The position numbers and the translations under genes were made by a program. 22,567 bases of DNA from Planctomycetota bacterium (lineage in GTDB: Bacteria; Planctomycetota; Phycisphaerae; WQYP01), in NCBI GenBank assembly GCA_021818565.1, contig JAKATV010000001.1, positions 1-22,567 of the forward strand, given 5' to 3'. This document shows, piece after piece, positions 16,501 to 22,567 of this stretch. Numbering within the stretch: position 1 is the stretch's first letter; each line of letters opens with the position of its first letter. Under the pieces are notes generated by a model. That model was given only the letters and a program-made list of their open reading frames with translations. It was not told the DNA's origin and ran no database searches.

Positions 16501-17206
16501 TTCCGCCAACACCATCGGTTACGTAGAAGGGTTGGATTTGCGGTTTAACTTCGGCCTCAATTTGGTCGAAAAAGGCTTTGACCTCGGCGGGATCGGTGCA
16601 GGCTAATTCATTTTTTACGATAAACCATGCCACCGGATTAAGATCGACACCGCTGACTTTGAAGCCCAGGCGTGAGCCTTCCACCAACGTCGTGCCACCA
16701 CCCATGAAGGGATCAAGCACGGAAAGCTGCTTGAAATTCCCGGCGGCCTGATGGTTGGCGTAATAGACATTCCAGACCGCGGCGGCGGCGGCATCTTGAT
16801 CGACAACGGGTTTACCATCAGGGCCGAGGATGGGTTGGCCATCGGGGTGCTTCTTCACCGGCGCTTCCATGGCGGCGGCGATGAGCAGAGCGCGGAAAAT
16901 GCAGGATCGGCGACGTGCCCACCATTTGCTCATTTGATAGATCGGTTTGCCGGCGTTGCCTTCCAGGGCGGAGAGCGCGTTGATTGGAAGGATGGGAAAG
17001 TCAACTTCCAGACATGTTTTTGGACGATTGGGGTCGGAAAAATCAGGGACTTTCACCGGCACCGGCTGAGCCAGGTTGGGAGGGAGATTGGAATGATCAG
17101 CAGCGGCGGATTTACGCGCAGATTTTTTGGGCGCACTACCGCTATCGGTAAGTCCCGGCATGTCAGGAAAAAGATGGGAAGTGGCGTTGGTCATGGGGGT
17201 TATCAT
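13553..17206 (-). CDS. pglXI: DUF1156 zinc-ribbon DNA methyltransferase (BREX PglXI-like)
   Basis: A 1217-residue DNA (adenine) methyltransferase of the COG1743/DUF1156 type. DUF1156 lies at about 64-115 and includes the hallmark KWWARRR (94-100). The S-adenosylmethionine site DPFMGGGTT is at 165-173, followed by VDLNPVAWF. The catalytic motif DPPF is at 809-812. Between them lies a long insertion with cysteine pairs typical of zinc ribbons (C287/C292, C316/C318/C323, C392/C395, C556/C559, C598/C601). In BREX type 3 this enzyme would methylate self DNA. The start at 17206 has no Shine-Dalgarno; a second ATG four codons on is possible. Its promoter must lie in the 119-bp divergent gap with the PHP-ATPase gene. 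An enzyme from a DUF499- or DISARM-type locus is the alternative. Confidence 0.9.
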   Translation of the reverse strand: MITPMTNATSHLFPDMPGLTDSGSAPKKSARKSAAADHSNLPPNLAQPVPVKVPDFSDPNRPKTCLEVDFPILPINALSALEGNAGKPIYQMSKWWARRRSCIFRALLIAAAMEAPVKKHPDGQPILGPDGKPVVDQDAAAAAVWNVYYANHQAAGNFKQLSVLDPFMGGGTTLVEGSRLGFKVSGVDLNPVAWFIVKNELACTDPAEVKAFFDQIEAEVKPQIQPFYVTDGVGGKKGTWFKVTPDGSREAMPTDFDPCNLPPERRKPYQYEGPEIIYTFWAKHGPCSKPGCGHRTPIFRSPVVAIKKLGVKYIPCTCKNKNCHLNFHAELGDARIAPDAEHVVLENEFPFTVLSAEFTTRLMEYGQGGKTDKEFRIRELSDLVESEPGFQCPRCRTWSGQSIRDVLTLHRNATRSADMDKKHLGILPERNGKKPVYCTLLIDPEWLAGSPGVAEDGTELGGYIDAPVEATEKWYRERLKNLRLIEVRGKVGGQGNAPAEGDLAEETSAEISGESVDEKIWLPPIIRLADGKEINTRAETIARKANGKEWDSHFVCAACGTPQDFRLAVQATRCTAPVASYALQTFAADRKGADHPYCGRCFKVPGDADCRRLVAAEREWATRKETDLNGHWPREEIPFTYMTHQANFALPEQGYTHWYKMFNPRQLFVHANLLRAITNTGAPGDVREQCLCALQQYTRAQNAFCIWDIAFDKLCPFFSNSNYAPKPRFVENCVFGAVGGGKWTSAASGVTEGLAWARSPWEPAPPSPDRKETGARVGTNDPVLYGAALHCGSSSDLPFHGSFDIAITDPPFGDNIYYSDLSNFFYAWLRLPLKDRYPDQFAPSKTPSAQEALKPRMLSETEGDQHYYDRLMPCWAECLRVLKDGGLMAFTFHHSEDAQWEIVLRSLFDAGFYLEATYPIASDEMKGKGGQFGAKGTEYDIIHVCRKRLEEPTSVSWPKMRQWVKGELARLRPVLESYHSRGLSDADIRVILRGKALEFFSRHYGKVLVSAPGGENAVLSIRDALLGINQLLDESSGQPGQRPPSIVQPVVYQFLRLFGTKSAYSRDEISKLLRGTAIQQRDFERAGFSPWIIEHDKLVKRVPIYDRFQLMRQRQRRELRTELDQAHFLIGAALPVKEGDTGTNIEKELERETLLIRPGVDALLDWYSKIPAGPDEPGIPAAANLALTLLRAALETQRARMRQEQPLLWEEWQSATT

Positions 17207-17260
17207 AATGGAGGAGGCTTGCTATTGGGAGTCGCTTTAGTCGATTTTTCCCAAGGGGTG

Positions 17261-17291
17261 TTGCACAGGGCAAGAATGGCTTAAATATGTT
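17261..17291 (+). promoter_or_regulatory. Weak candidate promoter for the PHP-ATPase pair
   Basis: TTGCAC (17261-17266) resembles a -35 box, and the AT-rich TTAAATATGTT (17281-17291) could supply a -10, but no hexamer fits both spacing and consensus well (TATGTT is 19 nt away). The gap 17207-17325 must hold this promoter and the divergent one for the methyltransferase. Confidence 0.25.
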
Positions 17292-17312
17292 AGGATCAGA
17301 GTATGACGCAAG

Positions 17313-17318
17313 AAGGAG
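17313..17318 (+). promoter_or_regulatory. Ribosome-binding site AAGGAG
   Basis: AAGGAG, 7 nt before the ATG at 17326; it fixes the start of the PHP-ATPase gene. Confidence 0.7.
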
Positions 17319-17325
17319 ATCATAG

Positions 17326-20094
17326 ATGACTGGGGCATGGAACGGCTCGCGGTGGTGGAAGTTTGACTTTCACACACACACACCGGCATCCAGCGACTAC
17401 GGCAAGGGGCCGCAGCAGCAGCAACTCATCCAGCGCAATGCCCAAGATTGGTTGCTGGATTATATGCGCGCGGGCATTGATTGCGTCGCAATTACGGATC
17501 ATAACAGTGGTATGTGGATTGACGAACTCGAGCGGGCATTGCAAGATTTGCGGAAGGCGGCAGGAGATAGGTTCAGGCCGCTTCACCTGTTTCCTGGAGT
17601 TGAAATATCGGTCAGCGGTGGAATTCATCTGCTGGCAATTTTTGATCCAGGGACAACGACAGCGGATATTGACAGTCTGCTGGGCGCGGCGGGTTTCATG
17701 GGTACCAGGGGGAGCAGCGACGACGTTACATCCAATTCGTTGATGGAAGTGGTTAAGGAGATTGCACATCGAGGCGGCATTGCGATACCGGCGCATGTGG
17801 ACAAGTCAAAGGGGCTGTTCAATGATCTGCACGGCAGCACATTGCGGCAGGTTCTAGATTGCGGGGACATCTTTGCGATGGAAGTGGTGGAAACGGCCGC
17901 GCAAAAGCCACAGGACTATATTTCCAAGAAATTAAATTGGACAGAGGTACTTGGGGCCGATGCGCATCATCCATCAGGCAATGCAGGAGGGCGGTATCCG
18001 GGGAGTCATTTCACCTGGGTAAAAATGGGCGAGCCGTGCATTGAAGGGCTGCGGCTGGCGCTTCTGGACGGTTCCCCACTTTCCGTGTTACGCTCGGATC
18101 AGGCGCAGGATAATCCAAACCAGCACGCTCCGTTAACGATTGAATCTATTGAGGTTGGCAACGCCCTGTATATGGGGCGCGGAGCTCCGTTTACCTTGAG
18201 GTTTAATCCATGGCTTAATGCGGTCATCGGTGGTCGGGGAACCGGCAAATCTACCTTAGTTGAATTCCTGCGGTTGGCCCTGCGTCGAGATGAGGAACTG
18301 CATGGCGGACTGAAAGCCGAATTTGAAAAGTACGGCAAAGTTAATTCGGAACGCGGTGATGGCGGACTGTTAACGAAGGACGCGACCATTAAGGTTATTT
18401 ATGGTAAAGATAATACGCGATTTCGTATTCAATGGAGTCCCGACGGCACTCTGGATCCCATACAGGGAACAATGAGTGGTGGTTGGCAGCGAGCCGAAGG
18501 TGATGTCCGACAGCGGTTCCCCGTTCGCATATTCAGCCAGAAGCAGATATTTCAAATGGCGAAAACTCCGCGTGCGCTGCTTGAGGTAATTAATGAGTCG
18601 GCAGGCGTGGATTTTAAAGGATGGCAAAGTAAGTGGAACGAGGAGGAGGCACGCTATCTGTCATTGAAGGCCAAAGCGCGGGAACTGGATGCCGGTCTGG
18701 CGGAGGAATCTACTCTGCGAGGTGAACTGGATGACGTGAAACGCAAGCTAGCTATATTCGAGGAGTCAGGGCAGAAAGAAATCCTCAAGGATTTGCAGAA
18801 ACGGCGACGACAAAAACAGGCGATAGAAACATGGGAGCAGAGTTGGTATTCCATGGGAGATCAGTTACGCCGGATGGCAGCCGAGGTTGCACCGGAGTCC
18901 CTTAATTCTTCCGTGTTTGACGCCAACGATGTTGGCGACAAGCAGATTCAGGACCAGGCGGCTAAGGTAAGTAAGCAGCTTGATGGGATCATCAAGGCGG
19001 TAGCGGAATTGGCAACGCAGGCGGATAGTTTGCGTGACCTGTGGAAGGAATCGATAGGCAAATCAATCTGGGAATCATCAGTGGAAAAAGCCACAGCGGC
19101 TTATGAATCGCTGCGGGAGCAGTTGGCCAACGCAAAGGCGGGAGATATTTCGTCTTACGGCCTACTGGTGCAGCGTCGGCAAGTCATTGAGCAGAGGCTT
19201 AAAGAGATGGAGGATCGGCGAAGGCAGGCTGCGGAATTGAAAAAGCAGTGGGAAGAAAGTTTTCAACAACTGATGGGCGTTCGCAGGCACCTGACTGAAA
19301 TGAGAAAGGAATTCCTTGACAAGGTTCTTAGAGATAATCCGCACGTCCGTATATCGGTGCTGCCCTACGGGGGCCAGGAGACCGTCGAAGCAGATTTTCG
19401 AAAATTGGTGCAACGCGAAGATGGTAGATTTGAAAACGATATTGGCGGGCCGGGCCGGGGTGGGTTGTTAGGGGGTATTTATCGGGCCGACGCGGGAGAG
19501 GCACCCATTGAACAATCGTTAGAGAATCTCAAAAGGTTTGTCCGGAAAATTGCATCAGACGGTGCAACGTCAGAGGAGGTGCGGGATAGGCGATTCGCAG
19601 CGCATATTTCCAGTCTTCCGCCGGAGGCTTTGGATCGGATGGACATCTGGTTTCCCGAGGACTCTCTGGAGGTTAAATACAGCACAAGGGGCGATGGGAA
19701 AAACTTCCGGCTCATTGAAGAAGGCTCGCCGGGACAGAAAACCGCCGCAATGCTGGCATTCCTGCTGTCTTATGGCACAGAGCCGCTGATTCTCGATCAG
19801 CCGGAGGATGATCTCGACAACCATTTGATATACGATCTGGTGGTAACGCAATTGCGGGCGGCTAAACGGCACCGACAGGTCATCGTGGTTACGCACAACG
19901 CCAATATCGTAGTGAACGGGGATGCGGAGATGGTGGTAGCGCTTTGTGCGCGGGGCGGTCAGACGCAAATTGAGGCGGAGGGGTGCCTGCAGGAGGATAA
20001 GGTGAGGAATACAATCTGCGGCATTTTAGAAGGTGGACGCAAGGCGTTTGAGGAACGCTATCGCCGTATCGCACAGGAGTCGCACCATGTTTGA
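17326..20094 (+). CDS. PHP-domain plus SMC-like ATPase (TrlF/Ppl-like)
   Basis: A 922-residue fusion. The N-terminal PHP phosphoesterase domain (about 10-220) shows the metal ligands in order: H16 and H18 in DFHTHTP, TDH at 57-59, GVEIS with E93, GGIHLLAIFDP with H101, AIPAH with H157, and LGADAHH with D212 and H214. An SMC/RecN-like ATPase follows: Walker A GGRGTGKST at 302-310, a coiled coil at roughly 430-690, a signature-like GSPGQKTAA, Walker B LILDQPEDD with D824, and VVTHNAN. PHP plus ATPase proteins are annotated as TrlF family, and the Ppl defence protein has this make-up. PHP domains cleave phosphodiesters or phosphomonoesters, so nucleic acid or nucleotide cleavage gated by ATP is plausible. 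All ligands seen are intact. Overlaps the next gene by 8 nt. Confidence 0.88.
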   Translation: MTGAWNGSRWWKFDFHTHTPASSDYGKGPQQQQLIQRNAQDWLLDYMRAGIDCVAITDHNSGMWIDELERALQDLRKAAGDRFRPLHLFPGVEISVSGGIHLLAIFDPGTTTADIDSLLGAAGFMGTRGSSDDVTSNSLMEVVKEIAHRGGIAIPAHVDKSKGLFNDLHGSTLRQVLDCGDIFAMEVVETAAQKPQDYISKKLNWTEVLGADAHHPSGNAGGRYPGSHFTWVKMGEPCIEGLRLALLDGSPLSVLRSDQAQDNPNQHAPLTIESIEVGNALYMGRGAPFTLRFNPWLNAVIGGRGTGKSTLVEFLRLALRRDEELHGGLKAEFEKYGKVNSERGDGGLLTKDATIKVIYGKDNTRFRIQWSPDGTLDPIQGTMSGGWQRAEGDVRQRFPVRIFSQKQIFQMAKTPRALLEVINESAGVDFKGWQSKWNEEEARYLSLKAKARELDAGLAEESTLRGELDDVKRKLAIFEESGQKEILKDLQKRRRQKQAIETWEQSWYSMGDQLRRMAAEVAPESLNSSVFDANDVGDKQIQDQAAKVSKQLDGIIKAVAELATQADSLRDLWKESIGKSIWESSVEKATAAYESLREQLANAKAGDISSYGLLVQRRQVIEQRLKEMEDRRRQAAELKKQWEESFQQLMGVRRHLTEMRKEFLDKVLRDNPHVRISVLPYGGQETVEADFRKLVQREDGRFENDIGGPGRGGLLGGIYRADAGEAPIEQSLENLKRFVRKIASDGATSEEVRDRRFAAHISSLPPEALDRMDIWFPEDSLEVKYSTRGDGKNFRLIEEGSPGQKTAAMLAFLLSYGTEPLILDQPEDDLDNHLIYDLVVTQLRAAKRHRQVIVVTHNANIVVNGDAEMVVALCARGGQTQIEAEGCLQEDKVRNTICGILEGGRKAFEERYRRIAQESHHV
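20075..20079 (+). promoter_or_regulatory. Ribosome-binding site AGGAG inside the preceding gene
   Basis: AGGAG, 7 nt before the ATG at 20087 and within the last codons of the PHP-ATPase gene. It selects this ATG over an in-frame ATG 54 bases upstream. Confidence 0.65.
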
Positions 20095-21343
20095 CAGTCC
20101 TGAGGATCTGCTGAAAAAAATACGACTGGGCGAGGACACTTCCCTGGAGTTAAAAGTGGTAAGGTTTAGGGGGGATCGGGTAGCTGAACCGAAACGTGAC
20201 GACCTGGCGGATGATGTGGCGGCTATTGCCAACACGCATGAGGGCGTGCTGGTACTCGGTGTTGACGATAAGACGCGGGACATCGACGGTATTGAAATTG
20301 ACAGGCTTGAGGCGGTGGAGCGCTACATTTATGAGATATGCAACGAAAGCATTAAACCGCCGGTCCTTTTTCGATCCTTCCGGATTCAGATTCCCGACAG
20401 CACCGGGGTATTGCGGGCGGTCTTGAAAATAGACATTCCACGAAGCTTGTTTGTCCACGAAAGCCCCGGCGGTTATTTCCACCGACAAGGCAGTTCGAAA
20501 CGCAAAATGCCGCCGGAATATCTTGCCCGCCTATTTCAGCAGCGAAGTCAGGCCCGGCTGATCCGGTTTGAGGAACAACCGGTTCCGGGAACGGGCATGG
20601 CGAACTTTTCGCGGCCACTTTGGGAAAGGTATACGACACGATCCAGTGAACCGGCCGAGACGATTCTGTTGAAACGGAACCTGCTGGTCAGAGATGAGAG
20701 CGGGGGAATTTGCGCGTCGGTGGCGGGAATTTTATTCTGCTGTGAGCATCCGGAGCGTTTTCTCCCCAGCGCCTTCATTCAAGCTGTGCGCTATCGCGGT
20801 ACCAGGCAGGACACCAATTACCAGATCGACGCGCAAGACATCGTGGGGCCACTGGACATGCAGATTATGCAGGCAATGGCGTTTCTGAAACGGAATCAGA
20901 TAGTGGGAGCGGAAAAGTTGCCGCATCGCCAGGAAAAGCCCCAGTTTAGTGTGCGGGCTATTTTCGAAGCAATTGTTAATGCGGTGGCACATCGTGATTA
21001 TTCGGTTGCCGGCTCGAAGATACGGTTCTTCATCTTTGATGATCGCCTGGAGATTTACTCGCCGGGGGCGTTACCCAATACCGTTACGGTGGAGAGCATG
21101 CCCTTCCGGCAGGTCACGCGAAACGAGCTTATTACCAGTCTGCTGGCGGAGACCCCCATTGTTGAATCACGGGACGGCGTGGAACGAGGATATTTCATGG
21201 ATAAGCGCGGCGATGGCGTTCCTATTATCTTGGCCGAGAGTGAGATGCTTTCCGGTAGAAAGCCCGTCTATCGGCTTATTGATGATTCCGAACTTTTGTT
21301 GACAATATTTTCAGATACTCCGCGAGAACACCAAGCAAATTAG
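20087..21343 (+). CDS. AlbA_2 (Schlafen-type) and RecG-like ATP-binding protein
   Basis: A 418-residue protein in two parts. The N-terminus carries the AlbA_2 domain (about 10-155): GEDTSLELK at 15-23, DVAAIANTHEGVLVLGVDD at 43-61 and YFHRQGSSKRKM near 150. The C-terminal part has the GHKL-like HATPase fold of the so-called RecG-like proteins: IFEAIVNAVAHRDYS, then LEIYSPGALP. Related proteins are usually annotated as putative DNA-binding or transcriptional regulators; eukaryotic and some bacterial relatives of the AlbA_2 fold cleave RNA. No C-terminal winged helix is obvious, and the protein ends soon after the ATPase part. The 8-nt overlap with the PHP-ATPase gene indicates a two-gene operon. 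It could be an autoregulator or a second effector; the sequence does not decide. Confidence 0.85.
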   Translation: MFDSPEDLLKKIRLGEDTSLELKVVRFRGDRVAEPKRDDLADDVAAIANTHEGVLVLGVDDKTRDIDGIEIDRLEAVERYIYEICNESIKPPVLFRSFRIQIPDSTGVLRAVLKIDIPRSLFVHESPGGYFHRQGSSKRKMPPEYLARLFQQRSQARLIRFEEQPVPGTGMANFSRPLWERYTTRSSEPAETILLKRNLLVRDESGGICASVAGILFCCEHPERFLPSAFIQAVRYRGTRQDTNYQIDAQDIVGPLDMQIMQAMAFLKRNQIVGAEKLPHRQEKPQFSVRAIFEAIVNAVAHRDYSVAGSKIRFFIFDDRLEIYSPGALPNTVTVESMPFRQVTRNELITSLLAETPIVESRDGVERGYFMDKRGDGVPIILAESEMLSGRKPVYRLIDDSELLLTIFSDTPREHQAN

Positions 21344-21380
21344 TGCGATAAATTTGACCGAATCGATGTTGGATGCTGTA

Positions 21381-22409
21381 TCAAATCGCCGGTAATTCTA
21401 TCATGGGAACCGCCGCTTCCAAGAGTGACAGGCCGCGGTGGCATAGGGTGGGAAAGCCGCCGGAGACTTTCCATTTCCGCTGGCCCGCGACCAGGAGCCA
21501 TGCGCCACGGGCGTCCGGGAAACGCAGCACGGGCGGTGGGAATTGGCGTTGAAGCCAGGGGGCGCAACTGTCTTCACGCACGGCACGCTGGGCACCAAAC
21601 TGGCCCGCTAACTGGCGGACATCTTCGGGGGCTTTGACTTCGCTGGAAAAATCGGCGGTGGTGGCGTAACCGTGGTCGGATGTAATAAGCAGTCGTCGCC
21701 CCTGGCGCAGGCGGTCAAGGAAGGCCCAAAAGCCATCGGAGGCGAGGGTGCGTTTAATTTCGGCCGCTACAACGGTATCGCCATCCGGGCGATTACTATG
21801 AAGGTGAATCAGAGGCTCATCGGGCCAGTTGTGCCAGAGGAACAGGCGGGGCTGAGCACCAATACGGCCTACGCAATCAATAAATGGATCGGCCAGGACA
21901 TCTGTGTAGACATCCGGGCCGTTGAAGATGAAGGAAGCGGGTGGCTGATTATTGGCGAGCCTGGCGCGGCCCGACAAACCAAGGGCGGCGGAAAATTGAT
22001 CGGTTTCCGTGGGTACTACGCTGGCACGGACAGTAATATTGGCAGGCTCGATACCACGTTTTTTCGCCGCGCTGATGATCAGCGGAAGCTCACGCAGTGA
22101 AAGAGCATCGAGTAGCAATACGGCGGTACCGGCGGATGTTATAGGCGGCTGCCAGAAATCGCGGATACCGGCAATGGCGCTGGGGGCGGCGGTGGGAAAC
22201 TGTTGCCACAGGTCCCAAGCGGTTTCAGCGAGCAGCCGATCCGGTGCAACGGTTTCGCGATGCAGGGCGGCAGGTGATGTAGCGGCCAACGCGAGCGTTT
22301 GCAGACGCTGAAATATGTGGGCCCAGGTTGCCGCAGCGGGCTGATCGGCGCAGATAATATCCTGCCAGGAGACGGATGGTGACGCTGCTGGGGCACCGCT
22401 TTGGGTCAT
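21381..22409 (-). CDS. pglZ: Compact PglZ-domain protein
   Basis: A 342-residue member of the PglZ branch of the alkaline phosphatase superfamily. The landmarks are LLLDALSLREL (98-108, metal ligand D101), TSDHGYAT (243-250, with D245 and H246) and the C-terminal HRGLSLLEAAVPMIEL (324-339) typical of PglZ. PglZ is a core component of BREX and Pgl phage-resistance systems. This copy is short: canonical type 1 PglZ is more than twice as long, so it is close to a bare catalytic domain. The ATG at 22409 overlaps the stop of the gene upstream (ATGA), so it belongs to an operon that continues past the right edge. Its 3' end converges on the AlbA_2 gene with a 37-bp gap that shows no terminator. Confidence 0.85.
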   Translation of the reverse strand: MTQSGAPAASPSVSWQDIICADQPAAATWAHIFQRLQTLALAATSPAALHRETVAPDRLLAETAWDLWQQFPTAAPSAIAGIRDFWQPPITSAGTAVLLLDALSLRELPLIISAAKKRGIEPANITVRASVVPTETDQFSAALGLSGRARLANNQPPASFIFNGPDVYTDVLADPFIDCVGRIGAQPRLFLWHNWPDEPLIHLHSNRPDGDTVVAAEIKRTLASDGFWAFLDRLRQGRRLLITSDHGYATTADFSSEVKAPEDVRQLAGQFGAQRAVREDSCAPWLQRQFPPPVLRFPDARGAWLLVAGQRKWKVSGGFPTLCHRGLSLLEAAVPMIELPAI

Positions 22410-22561
22410 CGGCGGCCTCCGACGGGGATTTGCGGATCGTCAGGGTTGGAGGTGATTTGAAGTTCAGCCTGCAGGGCTGGAGGTATGCGGGTGCAAAGCT
22501 CGCGCAACTGTTTGACCGACAGGCCACGCAGGGTCAGAGTTGCGATATCCCCCAGGATCTG
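22406..22561 (-). CDS. 3' end of an unidentified gene (partial, interrupted near the edge)
   Basis: A frame of 51 codons ends at 22406 with a TGA that overlaps the PglZ start (ATGA). Codon choice and the peptide (ATLTLRGLSVKQLRELCTRI, then PPALQAELQITSNPDD) look like real coding sequence. A TAG in the same frame lies at 22562-22564, only a codon from the window edge, and there is no ATG in the frame. It could be a small gene with a non-ATG start, a frameshifted C-terminus, or an error at a contig end. No family can be named. Confidence 0.45.
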   Translation of the reverse strand, partial: QILGDIATLTLRGLSVKQLRELCTRIPPALQAELQITSNPDDPQIPVGGRR

Positions 22562-22567
22562 CTACGC

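Noticed and set aside
15548..16606. Plus-strand open frame of 352 codons inside the methyltransferase gene
   Set aside because: It lies wholly antisense to the DUF1156 methyltransferase, whose motifs are unambiguous. Its translation has no recognisable domain and there is no ribosome-binding site.
7116..17206. DISARM class 1 locus (SNF2 DrmD plus adenine methylase DrmMI)
   Set aside because: The helicase and methylase would fit, but drmA, drmB and drmC are absent and a PglZ protein is present, which points to BREX type 3. It remains the main alternative for the gene names.

Overview
The window looks like a piece of a moderately GC-rich bacterial chromosome in which two housekeeping genes (gyrB and uvrB, both on the minus strand) border a dense antiviral defence island. 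The intergenic DNA is unusual: it carries degenerate short-period repeats (ACCGCAAAGAAACAC, GCCACAGAGGGCACAGAG and CACGGATTGCACGGATAG types, GTTAGGAGTTAGGAG, TTTTCAGTGTTCAG). I associate such debris with environmental Planctomycetota (Phycisphaerae-like) and similar genomes. That taxonomic guess is an inference and only moderately secure.

Layout. 1-210: a gene-free edge with a strong hairpin downstream of gyrB. 211-2778: gyrB. 2924-3373: the decayed C-terminal end of an AAA_14/DUF4143 ATPase. 3523-5673: uvrB, with a perfect TATAAT and two abutting palindromes upstream. 5674-7115: about 1.4 kb with no credible gene, full of repeats. From 7116 to the right edge: the defence island.

The island has a minus-strand backbone that reads, in transcription order (right to left): an incomplete unidentified gene end, a compact PglZ-domain protein (21381-22409), a DUF1156/zinc-ribbon DNA methyltransferase (13553-17206), an unrecognised 172-residue protein (10004-10522) and a SNF2-type helicase with a RapA-like N-terminus (7116-10007). 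PglZ plus DUF1156 methylase plus SNF2 helicase is the signature of BREX type 3 (pglZ, pglXI, brxHII). brxC, brxF and brxA are not visible and would have to lie beyond the right edge or be missing.

Two cassettes on the opposite strand split this backbone. The first (11251-13478) is an AAA15-type ATPase overlapped by a DUF4435/TOPRIM protein, which is the two-gene make-up of PARIS (AriA-AriB). It sits between the helicase unit and the methylase. The second (17326-21343) is a PHP-domain plus SMC-like ATPase (TrlF/Ppl-like) overlapped by an AlbA_2/RecG-like ATP-binding protein. It sits between the methylase and PglZ. I do not recognise this pair as a described two-gene system.

Working model (inference): the backbone would mark self DNA and block phage replication. 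PARIS, known in E. coli to fire when a phage makes an anti-restriction protein such as Ocr, would back up a BREX-like system, which Ocr also inhibits. The PHP-ATPase/AlbA_2 pair would add a third layer.
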